Shown: one piece after another, positions 5,599-13,920 of the stretch
How the letters are laid out: every line of letters begins with the position of its first letter
Numbering within the stretch: the stretch's first letter is position 1
Assembly: GCA_900548875.1 (NCBI GenBank)
Contig: URMA01000052.1
Location: 1 to 21,341 of the forward strand
Source: an uncultured Porphyromonadaceae bacterium
GTDB lineage: Bacteria > Bacteroidota > Bacteroidia > Bacteroidales > Muribaculaceae
DNA length: 21,341 nt
Reading direction: 5' to 3'
Notes under the pieces: model-generated
Database searches by the model: none
The model's input: only the letters and a program-made list of their open reading frames with translations
Told to the model about the DNA's origin: nothing
Made by a program: the position numbers and the translations under genes

Positions 5599-8500
5599 TT
5601 AATACCAGTCAACGCCGTTGTAGGAACTGCTTCGCTTGTCGTATTTCAAATCTTGCAGCAACGACGATTTGACGGCGATGTGGAAGTTGTAGGATTTGTA
5701 CGGGCCGAGGGGCACAAAGCTGGCACTCATGGTGAAGCAGTGCAGGTCGCGCGACACGGTGCAGTTCATATAGGATAATTTCTTGGTGTCGAAGTTATAG
5801 CTTGCCGAGAAGTTAAAGTTCCAGCCTTTGGTCGGTTGGACACGTCCGCTGAAACTGAGGTTTTGCGTAAACTTCCCGTTGTAGTCCATTTTTTCCTTGT
5901 TGAAGTCACCGTAGGAATAGTTGACGGAATAGTTGAGTGTCAGACTCCACGGGAACGACCATTTGGCGTATCCGTCGCTGTCCAGTTCGTATCCGCCGTC
6001 CGATTTGGACTTGCTTTCGTTCCTGTTTGAATCGGAGGTCGTGTTTGTCTGCGTGTCGGTGGTGTTCTGCCCCGTATTGCTTCCCTTGCTTACATCCTTT
6101 TTGTCCTTTTTGCCGAACAGGTCCTTGAAGGTGGAGTTGTTGAACGTGTAACTGAACGACGTACCCGTGCTCGACAGTTTTGCCCAGCCTTTGCCTACCT
6201 GCCAGCGTGTCTTGTTGACACGTACGGGGGCACCCGATTCGTTCAGCTGATAGGTATAGGGGTCCCATGTGGCGGAAAGGTTCAGGTTGAAGTTTTTGAT
6301 AAGGCGGAGAGAGAGCGACGTGTTGATGTTACTCCAGTTCAGTGAGTCGGCTGCAAAGTTGTACGACTGTGAAATGGTGAAGTTTTCGATGAGCGAAATT
6401 TTCTTTATACCTGTCGTATCCTTGTCGGACTTCACTTTCATTTCCACGTTGTTGGCAAGCGACATTGTCACCATGCCGGTTTTTCCCGTACCTACGGAGT
6501 TAAATATGTTACTTCCAAAATAGCTGTATTTCTTGGTTTGGTTTACACCGTTATTGTCCACGTAGTTATATTGACCGTAATATCCCCAGAACGGTTTGGA
6601 GAAGTCAGGCGAGCCGCTGAAGGTAACTGTCGGACTCAACACGTGGCGAATCATCTGCACCTTGTCGCCCAAAAATTTCAACGGCTGGAAGAAACCGTAG
6701 ATTTTCGTGTCGAATGCCACGGAAGCGTTGAAGTCGAACACGTTGTAGAAATTATAGGTTGTGTCCATCACTTCAGCTGATGCGGCAGGGTCCCACGAAC
6801 GGCGAATCTTGCGCGTATACATGCGGTCGTTCATGGAAATGCTCGGCGACACGTTGATATATTGGAACAGGTTGAACGTGGCCGATACGGGCACGGAATG
6901 GCGCATACCGTTGTTCCAGTCCTTTATAAGACTTTTTTTCAGAAATTCGTTTTGCTTGGCTGTCAGGTTGTTCTGGAAATATCCGGTGTACGACAGCTTG
7001 ATTTTTTCATACCATTTTTCGGCTCCGACTGCACGCTTGCGTTTGAACGGCGCAACCTGTGACAGCGACAGTGTCAGGTTGGGGAACGAAACGGTGAGCG
7101 TCGAGTCGGCAGTTCGCTGGGCAATGGAGGCCGTAGTCGAAATCTGGAATTTCGAACTGAGGCGATACGACATGTTGACCGTACTGTTCTTGGTGTTTTC
7201 GGTCGAAGCGTCGGTATAGTAGCTGTTGATGTCGTTACGTTCGTAGCCGCTGGTGGCAAAGTTGACACTGGCCGAGAAAGTCAGGTTCGGGTTGGCCTTT
7301 GCATCCTGCGAGTGCGTCCAGCTTACGCGGAAGTTCTTCTGCTTCGAATAGTCGGGCGAGCCCTTGTCACCGGTGATGGTAGTCAGGTAGCTGATGTTGA
7401 AGTTGCCTGAAAATTTGTAGCGCATGCGGTAGGACGACTGCGCGGTCAGTCCCCAGGAGCCTTTGGTGTAGATTTCACCTGTCAGCGCAAGGTCGATATA
7501 GTCGTTGATGGCGAAATAATAACCGCCGTTGCTAAGGTAGAATCCGCGTGAATAGTCGTCGCCGAAAGTCGGCATGATGATACCCGACGAGTATTTTGAT
7601 GTGAACGGGAAGTAGCCGAACGGTACGGCAAGCGGCAACGGAACGTCGCAAAGCACCATGTAGGCCGGTCCTGTCACAATGTCCTTTTTCGGACGCATTT
7701 TCGCTTTCGTCAATTGCAGATAGAAGTGGGGATGCTCGTGGTTGTCGCAGGTGGTGTAGCGACCGTCGGTCATATAGTAGATGTCATCCTCCATTTTCTT
7801 CGTTTTTCCTCCCGTGAGGTAGCCTTCGCCCTGTTCGGTGACAACGTCGGTGATGAAACCGCGGTTGGTCTTGAAGTTATACTGCATGGTTTTTGATTCG
7901 TACGACCCGCTGTTGTCCTTGAACACCGGGAGTCCGAACTCTTCGCCGGCCGTGTCGATGGCGCCGGCGGCGTAGACCATACTCTTTACCATGTCCATCT
8001 TGATGTTTTCGGCAGAAATGTTCATCTGCTTGCCGTATTGGATTTCACTCTCGCCGTACATGTTGGCGATGTCTTGCCCGATCATGACAAGGGAATCCTT
8101 GGCAGCAAAATCCACTTCCGCGTCGATATCCACCTTTTCCATGCGGAGACGCGACGGCTTGCCTTGAGGGCGTTCCAGCGCAGCCGTGTCGGCGGCAAGC
8201 TGGGTTGTCGTGTCGGCTGCCATCGTGTCGGTTGCAGCGATTTCCTTTTGTGTCGGAATGATGCGGATGCTGTCGGCCGGTGCGGTTCTTGTCGTATCGG
8301 TGGAAACGGCCGCTGTATCGATGGTTGGAATTGCAATGGAGTCGGTTGCCGTTGAATCGTTGGCAGCCGTCAGGGAGTCAGTCTGAAGGCTTGTCGACGG
8401 TTTCGGTGATGTGGCGGCTTCCGGCCGATAGGGAACATATTGTGCGCGGAGAGAAGGACGGCTGACGTGCGGCATCTTGTTGCGGCGTGAGGCCATAACC

Positions 8501-8679
8501 TGACGAATCGAGTCAATGCGCTGGCTCGATCGCAGTTGCGGGTCCACCGTGCCGGTTGTGTCGGCCGAGGTTTGTTCCTTTTGCTGGTTGACTTGCGTAC
8601 TGACGGGGTTGCTTGGGCGTGCAAAGCCGATACAACAAAGCAGCGTGGCAAGTATAATATATAGATGTAAATGCTTCAA
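5599..8679 (-). CDS. lptD: LPS-assembly outer-membrane protein, Bacteroidota LptD/OstA type
   Basis: 1026 residues. A signal peptide (YIILATLLCCIGFA) is followed by a Ser/Thr/Ala/Asp-rich low-complexity stretch around residues 85-170. An OstA-like beta-jellyroll comes next (about 175-330: DSLVMIGQDIANMYGESEI, YNFKTNRGFI, YMTDGRYTTCDN). The remainder is a long beta-barrel with alternating aromatic strands, beginning after VPFGYFPFTSKYSSGI. A polar Lys/Asn/Thr loop sits near residues 870-920. LptD places lipopolysaccharide in the outer leaflet. The start codon is TTG: no upstream in-frame start exists downstream of the promoter and the next Met is beyond residue 60. A GGAG lies two bases before it. 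The double GNAT gene follows in the same transcript. Confidence 0.88.
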   Translation of the reverse strand: MKHLHLYIILATLLCCIGFARPSNPVSTQVNQQKEQTSADTTGTVDPQLRSSQRIDSIRQVMASRRNKMPHVSRPSLRAQYVPYRPEAATSPKPSTSLQTDSLTAANDSTATDSIAIPTIDTAAVSTDTTRTAPADSIRIIPTQKEIAATDTMAADTTTQLAADTAALERPQGKPSRLRMEKVDIDAEVDFAAKDSLVMIGQDIANMYGESEIQYGKQMNISAENIKMDMVKSMVYAAGAIDTAGEEFGLPVFKDNSGSYESKTMQYNFKTNRGFITDVVTEQGEGYLTGGKTKKMEDDIYYMTDGRYTTCDNHEHPHFYLQLTKAKMRPKKDIVTGPAYMVLCDVPLPLAVPFGYFPFTSKYSSGIIMPTFGDDYSRGFYLSNGGYYFAINDYIDLALTGEIYTKGSWGLTAQSSYRMRYKFSGNFNISYLTTITGDKGSPDYSKQKNFRVSWTHSQDAKANPNLTFSASVNFATSGYERNDINSYYTDASTENTKNSTVNMSYRLSSKFQISTTASIAQRTADSTLTVSFPNLTLSLSQVAPFKRKRAVGAEKWYEKIKLSYTGYFQNNLTAKQNEFLKKSLIKDWNNGMRHSVPVSATFNLFQYINVSPSISMNDRMYTRKIRRSWDPAASAEVMDTTYNFYNVFDFNASVAFDTKIYGFFQPLKFLGDKVQMIRHVLSPTVTFSGSPDFSKPFWGYYGQYNYVDNNGVNQTKKYSYFGSNIFNSVGTGKTGMVTMSLANNVEMKVKSDKDTTGIKKISLIENFTISQSYNFAADSLNWSNINTSLSLRLIKNFNLNLSATWDPYTYQLNESGAPVRVNKTRWQVGKGWAKLSSTGTSFSYTFNNSTFKDLFGKKDKKDVSKGSNTGQNTTDTQTNTTSDSNRNESKSKSDGGYELDSDGYAKWSFPWSLTLNYSVNYSYGDFNKEKMDYNGKFTQNLSFSGRVQPTKGWNFNFSASYNFDTKKLSYMNCTVSRDLHCFTMSASFVPLGPYKSYNFHIAVKSSLLQDLKYDKRSSSYNGVDWY

Positions 8680-8705
8680 TTCTCCTGAATACGCAAAATA
8701 TGGTG

Positions 8706-8713
8706 CAAAAATA
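8706..8713 (-). promoter_or_regulatory. -7 box of lptD
   Basis: On the minus strand TATTTTTG fits TAnnTTTG. Initiation near 8700 would give a leader of only about 20 nt, which supports the TTG start. The box lies five bases from the terminator stem of the upstream gene, so the terminator overlaps the -33 region. Confidence 0.5.
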
Positions 8714-8717
8714 CAAC

Positions 8718-8750
8718 AATCGGCTGAACATTGCTACTGTTCAGCCGATT
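8718..8750 (-). terminator. Intrinsic terminator of the HD-domain gene
   Basis: A perfect 13-bp stem (AATCGGCTGAACA with TGTTCAGCCGATT) and a 7-base loop. On the minus strand it is followed by GTTGTATTTTTG. It lies between the HD gene stop and the lptD promoter. Confidence 0.8.
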
Positions 8751-8771
8751 TTAATATGTTTTATAGTGAAA

Positions 8772-9320
8772 TTAACGGTTGAAAAGTTCGTCCATTTCAT
8801 TGAAGCGGCGGAGTTGGTCTTCTCCGAACTTTTTCATGCTTTTGCGGATGTCGTCGACGGTTTTTACACGTTTCAGGTGTGATTTGGAGAAAAATTTGTC
8901 GGCGTAGCAAATGATTTTTTCTTCCAGCGAAACGGGGAGCATGTCACGGTGGGGCAGTGGCAGGTGCTGTGCAATGATTTCTTCGCAGGAAAGTCCGGCA
9001 CCCGTATGCCGTTCGCACACAAGGGCATGGCGCTCAAGGCCAAGTCCGCGCAAAAGTTCCGCCCCGATGATTCCGTGGCGGATATAGGGTTCGGTGCCGG
9101 TGCAGTGGATGTCGGGGGCATTGGTCTTGAATATGCCTATGTCGTGGAGAATGGCGGCGTCGTAAATGAAATCCTCATCGACTTCGCCTTTAAAGCGGGC
9201 GGCTATTTCACGCGCCTTTTCGGCTACCTGGCAACTGTGAATCCAGAGCGTGCGGAACAGTTCGGAATCCGGGGTATAGTATTTCAGCAGTATGTCTTTG
9301 GCTGTGAGATTGTCAATCAT
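8772..9320 (-). CDS. HD-domain metal-dependent phosphohydrolase
   Basis: 182 residues, predicted cytoplasmic. The HD-fold metal ligands are in order: His28 (WIHSCQVA), His59-Asp60 (ILHDIG), His105 (ERHTGAG) and Asp141 (CYADKF). An additional His82 (IRHGIIGAELL) fits the HDIG subgroup. Proteins of this kind hydrolyse phosphate esters, often of nucleotides, but the substrate cannot be inferred. The length is that of a single-domain HD protein with no added sensor or synthetase domain. Terminators on both sides (9345-9372 upstream, 8718-8750 downstream) suggest it is transcribed alone; I could not identify its promoter. Confidence 0.85.
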   Translation of the reverse strand: MIDNLTAKDILLKYYTPDSELFRTLWIHSCQVAEKAREIAARFKGEVDEDFIYDAAILHDIGIFKTNAPDIHCTGTEPYIRHGIIGAELLRGLGLERHALVCERHTGAGLSCEEIIAQHLPLPHRDMLPVSLEEKIICYADKFFSKSHLKRVKTVDDIRKSMKKFGEDQLRRFNEMDELFNR

Positions 9321-9336
9321 GTTTCGGATATGTTTA

Positions 9337-9372
9337 GAAAAAGTGCAGGGTGTCGCTGTTGTGACACCCTGC
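9337..9372 (-). terminator. Intrinsic terminator of ilvE
   Basis: A 10-bp perfect stem (GCAGGGTGTC with GACACCCTGC) and an 8-base loop. On the minus strand ACTTTTTC follows it. It lies 26 bases past the ilvE stop. Confidence 0.75.
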
Positions 9373-9398
9373 CTATATTTGTCGGTTTCAAACGTCTG

Positions 9399-10430
9399 TT
9401 ATTCAATGATAATCGTGTTCCAACCGTGCACGTCTTCCAATTCGCCGAGTTGGATGCCACGCAGCGTGTTGTAGAGTTTCGTGCAGATCGGTCCCGGTTC
9501 TCCGTCGGGCGAAATCACGTACGAACGGTTGTTTTCCGGGTCATCGATGCGCTGGATAGGGCTGATGACGGCAGCCGTTCCGCATGCGCCGGCTTCTTCC
9601 AGTGTGGAAAGTTCTTCTTCCGGAATGTGGCGGCGTTCTACCTTGATGCCCATGTCTTCAGCCAACTGCATAAGGCTCTTGTTGGTGATGGAAGGCAGGA
9701 TGGAAGTGGACAGCGGCGTGATGTAGGTGTTGTTTTTGATGCCGAAGAAGTTGGCGGCACCGCATTCGTCCATGTATTTCTTTTCTTTGGCGTCGAGATA
9801 GAATTCAGCGGAATATCCTGCTTCGTGAGCTTCGTGGCTGGCCTTCAGGCTGGCTGCGTAGTTTCCGCCCACCTTGAATGTTCCTGTGCCCAGCGGTGCG
9901 GCACGGTCGTATTTGCGGGTGATGACATACGGTGTCGTGGCAAAACCGCCTTTAAAGTACGGTCCTACCGGCGTGACGAAGATGAGGAACAGATATTCTT
10001 TTGCGGGCTTTACGCCTACTTGTGCCGTCATACCGATTTGCAGCGGGCGGATGTAGAGCGATGCGCCGCTTCCGTAAGGCGGAATGAAGCGTTCGTTGAG
10101 CGTTACGACTTTACGGACCATTTCTTCAAATTTTTCAATCGGAAGAGCCGGCATCATAATGCCTTCAGCTGAACGCTGGATACGCTTTGCATTTTCTTCC
10201 ATACGAAATACGCGCACTTTGCCGTCCTTGCCGCGGAACGCCTTCAGGCCTTCAAAAGCTTCCTGTCCGTAGTGAAGACAGGTGGCGGCCATGTGCATTG
10301 GTATCAACTCGGAGGAACTGATTTCAATTTCTCCCCATTCGCCGTTTTTGTAACAGCAACGGACATTGTAGTCGGTCGGCATGTAGCCAAACGAAAGGTT
10401 TGCCCAATCAATATTTAGAGGCTCTTTCAT
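9399..10430 (-). CDS. ilvE: Branched-chain amino acid aminotransferase
   Basis: 343 residues. This PLP enzyme transfers the amino group between glutamate and the keto acids of valine, leucine and isoleucine, in the cytoplasm. Fold type IV features of the longer BCAT class are clear: LHYGQEAFEGLKAFRG, the PLP lysine Lys186 in FKVGGNYAASLKA, and Glu222 in MDECGAANFF. SLYIRPLQIG and STLEEAGACGTAAVISPI are also family blocks. I chose the ATG at 10430 (MKEPLNIDW). A longer frame back to 10457 would start inside the -7 box at 10455-10462, so it cannot be translated from this promoter. The gene is monocistronic with its own terminator. Confidence 0.94.
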   Translation of the reverse strand: MKEPLNIDWANLSFGYMPTDYNVRCCYKNGEWGEIEISSSELIPMHMAATCLHYGQEAFEGLKAFRGKDGKVRVFRMEENAKRIQRSAEGIMMPALPIEKFEEMVRKVVTLNERFIPPYGSGASLYIRPLQIGMTAQVGVKPAKEYLFLIFVTPVGPYFKGGFATTPYVITRKYDRAAPLGTGTFKVGGNYAASLKASHEAHEAGYSAEFYLDAKEKKYMDECGAANFFGIKNNTYITPLSTSILPSITNKSLMQLAEDMGIKVERRHIPEEELSTLEEAGACGTAAVISPIQRIDDPENNRSYVISPDGEPGPICTKLYNTLRGIQLGELEDVHGWNTIIIE

Positions 10431-10454
10431 GATTTTGAGTTTTGTTACTACTTG

Positions 10455-10462
10455 CAAACTTA
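10455..10462 (-). promoter_or_regulatory. -7 box of ilvE
   Basis: On the minus strand TAAGTTTG fits TAnnTTTG. Initiation near 10448 leaves a leader of about 18 nt and fixes the downstream ATG as the start. No obvious -33 box is seen. Confidence 0.5.
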
Positions 10463-10556
10463 CGAAAAAAATCGGAAATGGGGTAGAATGGAGGTAAAAA
10501 ATGCGGAATTATTCACTTCGTCCGCGTTGTGATGTTCGGAATATGAAAAATTGCCG

Positions 10557-10564
10557 TACCTTTA
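10557..10564 (+). promoter_or_regulatory. Probable -7 box of sdaA
   Basis: TACCTTTA is one base from TAnnTTTG. It lies 20 bases before the sdaA ATG at 10584, similar to the short leaders of ilvE and lptD here. Confidence 0.35.
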
Positions 10565-10583
10565 TGAAAAATTACAGAAAGTG

Positions 10584-11792
10584 ATGGAATCAATCAGACA
10601 GATATATAGGATCGGTCACGGGCCGTCGAGTAGTCACACGATGGGACCTATGCGTGCGGCGCAGATGTTTCTGAAGCGTGTAAGCGAGAAACCCGTCGAT
10701 CATTTCGACGTGACGCTTTACGGCAGTCTGGCGGCAACGGGCAAGGGACACTTGACCGACGGCGCCATCAACGATGCGCTTTCGATTGCCGCTCCGGTCA
10801 ATATCAAGTGGGAGCCCAAGATTTTTCTTCCGTTCCATCCCAACGGCATGCTCTTTGAAGCTTTCGATGCCAATGGAACGAAACTGGATGAATGGACTGT
10901 TTTCAGTATCGGGGGCGGAACGCTTGCCAATGAGGAGTTTAACGAACAGAACGAGGCCGATGTCTACGACAAGAACAAGATTAGCGACATTCTCGACTGG
11001 TGTGAACGCACGGGATGTTCCTACTGGGAATATGTGGGGCAGTGCGAAGGTCCTGATATTTGGGGGTATCTTGCCGAAGTGTGGCGCGTGATGCAGCGGG
11101 CTGTCAAGCGGGGGCTCAACGCGGAAGGTGTCATGCCGGGCGGGCTTGGACTGAGTCGCAAGGCACTGACTTATTATGTGCGTGCCGGAGGCATGAGCGG
11201 AAGTATGCGGAGCCGCGGGCTGATTTTTGCCTATGCCTTGGCCGTGTCCGAGGAAAATGCCTGCGGTGGAAAAATTGTGACGGCTCCTACCTGTGGGTCG
11301 TGCGGGGTGCTTCCTGCCGTGCTCTACCATTTGAAGGAGTCGCACGGTGTCAGCGACGAGCGTATCCTGCGGGCTTTGGCTACGGCGGGACTGTTTGGAA
11401 ATGTAGTGCGCACCAATGCTTCCGTTTCGGGCGCTGAAGTGGGTTGCCAGGGTGAGGTCGGCGTAGCGTGTGCCATGGCTGCTGCTGCTTCCTGCCAGCT
11501 TTTCGGCGGAACGGTGGCACAGATTGAATATGCGGCGGAAATGGGGTTGGAGCACCATTTGGGACTGACCTGCGACCCGGTTTGCGGACTGGTGCAGATT
11601 CCGTGCATCGAGCGTAACGCCTTTGCGGCGGCGCGTGCTTTCGATGCCAATTCCTATGCGAATTTCACCGACGGACGCCATCGGGTAAGTTTCGACAAGG
11701 TGGTGGAAGTGATGAAGCGCACCGGCCACGACTTGCCGAGCCTTTACAAGGAAACGTCGGAAGGCGGGTTGGCTGCGAATTTCGAAGATTGA
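10584..11792 (+). CDS. sdaA: L-serine ammonia-lyase (serine dehydratase), iron-sulfur type, single chain
   Basis: 402 residues. It deaminates L-serine to pyruvate and ammonia with a 4Fe-4S cluster, in the cytoplasm. The N-terminal beta domain shows IGHGPSSSHTMGPMRAA and the C-terminal alpha domain carries the conserved Cys segments TAPTCGSCGVLPAVL and TCDPVCGLVQIPCIERNAF. The order beta-alpha in one chain is the common form in Bacteroidota and enterobacteria, unlike the two-subunit form of many Firmicutes. I chose ATG at 10584; an in-frame TTG at 10551 lies upstream of the -7 box. The gene is monocistronic and convergent with the next gene. No amino-acid transporter is adjacent. Confidence 0.94.
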   Translation: MESIRQIYRIGHGPSSSHTMGPMRAAQMFLKRVSEKPVDHFDVTLYGSLAATGKGHLTDGAINDALSIAAPVNIKWEPKIFLPFHPNGMLFEAFDANGTKLDEWTVFSIGGGTLANEEFNEQNEADVYDKNKISDILDWCERTGCSYWEYVGQCEGPDIWGYLAEVWRVMQRAVKRGLNAEGVMPGGLGLSRKALTYYVRAGGMSGSMRSRGLIFAYALAVSEENACGGKIVTAPTCGSCGVLPAVLYHLKESHGVSDERILRALATAGLFGNVVRTNASVSGAEVGCQGEVGVACAMAAAASCQLFGGTVAQIEYAAEMGLEHHLGLTCDPVCGLVQIPCIERNAFAAARAFDANSYANFTDGRHRVSFDKVVEVMKRTGHDLPSLYKETSEGGLAANFED

Positions 11793-11819
11793 TAGTCTTT
11801 TGAATGAAACTATAAAATG

Positions 11820-11865
11820 CGGCGGCGGACAATCTTTTCAGAATATGTCCGCCGCCGTTGTATTT
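11820..11865. terminator. Bidirectional terminator between sdaA and the barrel gene
   Basis: A 12-bp perfect GC-rich stem (CGGCGGCGGACA at 11820-11831 with TGTCCGCCGCCG at 11846-11857) and a 14-base loop. TTGTATTTGTT follows on plus and CATTTTATAG on minus, so it can serve both converging genes. Confidence 0.8.
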
Positions 11866-11884
11866 GTTATGCTCTGTTCGGTGC

Positions 11885-12661
11885 TTAGAACAGATAGGCG
11901 ATGCCGGCATTCAGATAAATAGGGTACATGCTGAACGTAATGGTGTTGAAATCCTTTTTGAAGGCATCGTTCAGTCCCCATGAAAGGTCGGCATACAGTT
12001 TCAGATGCTTGAATGCTTCCCAGTCGGCTCCCACCTGAACACCCCATTGGAAGCGGCGTAGCTGGTTGGAGAAGTCGTAAGGGGCCGTGTTGTCGCCCGT
12101 GTATTCCACTTTCAGCCCTGTCGGGTCTTCCTGGCGGATGTATCCGTCATAGACGTAGCCCGTGAAATTGCCTCTCAGCAGATAGGAAAGGAATACACCG
12201 GCTTTGATGGACGTGCGCTTGTGCACTTTGTAGGCACCGAGAATCGGGAACGTGAGGAATGAGTTTTCGACGGTTGTCTGTACGCCGCCGGTCCAGCGTC
12301 CGGCTACACGTTCGCCGTTGTCGCCGAAAATTTCCATTCCGTAGTTCTTTACCCGGGCTTCCGTTTTCATGTCCTTGTTTTCGAGTTTGACACCGGTGAT
12401 GACTCCCCATTTGTTGTCTTGCCCGAACCATTTTGATATGTTGGCTTCTACCGAAAATCCCATCATCGGGTTGTAGTCTTCGATAGAGCGGATTTCCTGC
12501 GGAAGAGGCAGTGGCGAAGTTCCGCCGAGGTTGTAGCCCGCGCGGAGCTCAATTTTCCAACCTTTTATGGCTGCATTGATAAGGGCTTTTGTTCTGTTTT
12601 GCTGGGCTTGGACTGCAACAACGCAGCACAGCGCTATGATGGATAGAATTGTTTTTCTCAT
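11885..12661 (-). CDS. Outer-membrane beta-barrel protein (PorT-like)
   Basis: 258 residues. A signal peptide ends at VAVQAQ. The mature part has alternating hydrophobic/polar strands typical of a small barrel: IELRAGYNLGG, MMGFSVEANISKWF, WGVITGVKLENK, TSIKAGVFLSYLL, FQWGVQVGADWEA, LKLYADLSWGL, and the final INAGIAYLF-like strand ending in Phe, as expected for Bam-inserted barrels. The pattern fits the PorT/outer-membrane beta-barrel family common in Bacteroidota; specific function is unknown. It starts 10 bases after the stop of the PCMD lipoprotein gene, so both are almost certainly in one transcript and may act together at the outer membrane. Confidence 0.8.
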   Translation of the reverse strand: MRKTILSIIALCCVVAVQAQQNRTKALINAAIKGWKIELRAGYNLGGTSPLPLPQEIRSIEDYNPMMGFSVEANISKWFGQDNKWGVITGVKLENKDMKTEARVKNYGMEIFGDNGERVAGRWTGGVQTTVENSFLTFPILGAYKVHKRTSIKAGVFLSYLLRGNFTGYVYDGYIRQEDPTGLKVEYTGDNTAPYDFSNQLRRFQWGVQVGADWEAFKHLKLYADLSWGLNDAFKKDFNTITFSMYPIYLNAGIAYLF

Positions 12662-12671
12662 GACGGTGGAA

Positions 12672-13802
12672 TTACTCGTGTTCGATTTTTAAGTCTTTGA
12701 TGTCTAATGTGCTGCCTACTGCACCTTTGAAATAGTCGCCGTCGGCGCTCGACGAAATGACGATGCCGATTTTATATTTGCCCTGTGCGAGCTTTTCGGT
12801 GTCGACTGTCTTTCCGTTGACCTGATTGAATGGTATTTCAAATGTTTCCCATTCGGAAGTCTCGTGAGGATTGTCCATCAGGGCAAGTAAAACCAGATTG
12901 GGGTGGGAAAAGTTGGAGTCGTGAATCGTGCCGTCGATGTAGCTGACGTTTTCGTCCGTTTCGAAAAACAGTGCATAAATGGAGAACAGGTCTTTTTTCC
13001 CTGCTACATTATTGCCTTTTTCGTCGGTGTATTTTTCGCCGGCTTTGAATCGGAACGAGCCCTTCAGCGTAGTCGGTTTGTAGCGGTAGGGTTCGCCGAA
13101 TTTAGTTGCGCCGCGAGGGTTAGACGTGGCAATTCCCAAGTCGAACTCTCCCTGGAAAATATTGCCGGCTGCAATGGGCATGCTTACAATTGAGCCGAAG
13201 AAACCGGTCGAACGGGTTACGAGACGGATATATTCGGCCTGACGAGGCTTTTCGCTGTTGTCGGCAAATACGGGGGCTGTCGGGAAATCGGACGGTGTCT
13301 TGCCTTGTCCGGTCATGACGAAGCCCGGATTGCCGGTAGCCCATGTCATAATCGGTTCGTCTTCGCTGTCGTTTTCAAAGAACGTGTAATATTTTCCGGT
13401 CGGGTCGAGCATACAGTTGTTGAATTTGTATTCCGACGGAATTTCTTTCTGAACTATTTTTACGGGATATTTTTTGCTCCATTCGCCGTCTTCCGAAGTT
13501 ACTGTGTAGTAAATCGTGTGGTTTTCGGCGTTGAGGAAGTTCTGTACGGAACCGCTCGCCGGAGTTATCGTTGCTCCGTCGGTGATGGTGAACACCGGAG
13601 CAAGAGCGGAAATGTCCTGTTTCGGACTCATTCGTACAGTGACGCTATAGTTGTCAATCACAGGATTCGACTCTATTTCGGCATTTGGGAATTCGCAAGT
13701 CAGAATGTCACATTCTGCATTAGGCGCTTCCTCCTGGATGCATGATACGGACATGAAAGCCGTGCATGCACAAAACGCAAGGGTCTTTAATGTTAATTTC
13801 AT
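12672..13802 (-). CDS. PCMD-domain lipoprotein with N-terminal Ig-like domain
   Basis: 376 residues. The N-terminus is a lipoprotein signal (FMSVSC with lipobox Cys). Residues about 25-115 form an Ig-like region of the kind preceding PCMD domains (VRMSPKQDISALAPVFTIT, TYTVTSEDGEWSKKYPVKI-like strands). Residues about 125-376 match the putative carbohydrate metabolism domain (PCMD): NPGFVMTG, RLVTRSTGFFGS, PIAAGNIFQGEFDLG, ATKFGEPYRYKPTTLKGSF, then IVISSSADGDYFKGAVGSTLDI near the end. PCMD is thought to bind or act on carbohydrate, without a proven reaction. The ATG at 13802 is chosen because it begins the signal peptide and lies downstream of the -7 box; the longer frame to 13910 lies upstream of it. 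First gene of the two-gene unit. Confidence 0.82.
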   Translation of the reverse strand: MKLTLKTLAFCACTAFMSVSCIQEEAPNAECDILTCEFPNAEIESNPVIDNYSVTVRMSPKQDISALAPVFTITDGATITPASGSVQNFLNAENHTIYYTVTSEDGEWSKKYPVKIVQKEIPSEYKFNNCMLDPTGKYYTFFENDSEDEPIMTWATGNPGFVMTGQGKTPSDFPTAPVFADNSEKPRQAEYIRLVTRSTGFFGSIVSMPIAAGNIFQGEFDLGIATSNPRGATKFGEPYRYKPTTLKGSFRFKAGEKYTDEKGNNVAGKKDLFSIYALFFETDENVSYIDGTIHDSNFSHPNLVLLALMDNPHETSEWETFEIPFNQVNGKTVDTEKLAQGKYKIGIVISSSADGDYFKGAVGSTLDIKDLKIEHE

Positions 13803-13826
13803 ATATTCAGAATTGTAATAATGCGG

Positions 13827-13834
13827 CAAAGTTA
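13827..13834 (-). promoter_or_regulatory. -7 box of the PCMD/barrel operon
   Basis: On the minus strand TAACTTTG fits TAnnTTTG. It gives a leader of about 20 nt. It is back to back with the promoter of the divergent PH-like gene (13866-13896). Confidence 0.5.
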
Positions 13835-13865
13835 GAACAAATTTTGAATAATCGGGGCGAAAATC

Positions 13866-13896
13866 TTGTATAATGGTCTTTTTTTTTATACGTTTG
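13866..13896 (+). promoter_or_regulatory. Promoter of the PH-like membrane protein gene
   Basis: TTG at 13866-13868, a 20-base spacer and TACGTTTG at 13889-13896 match the Bacteroidota promoter. The predicted start near 13902 leaves a leader of about 19 nt before the ATG at 13921. Confidence 0.65.
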
Positions 13897-13920
13897 TGTC
13901 TAAAAGTCAACAGTTGTGTT

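Noticed and set aside
8949..10172. Plus-strand frame of about 400 codons opposite the HD gene and ilvE
   Set aside because: It spans two clear minus-strand genes and their terminator, and its translation has no family features.
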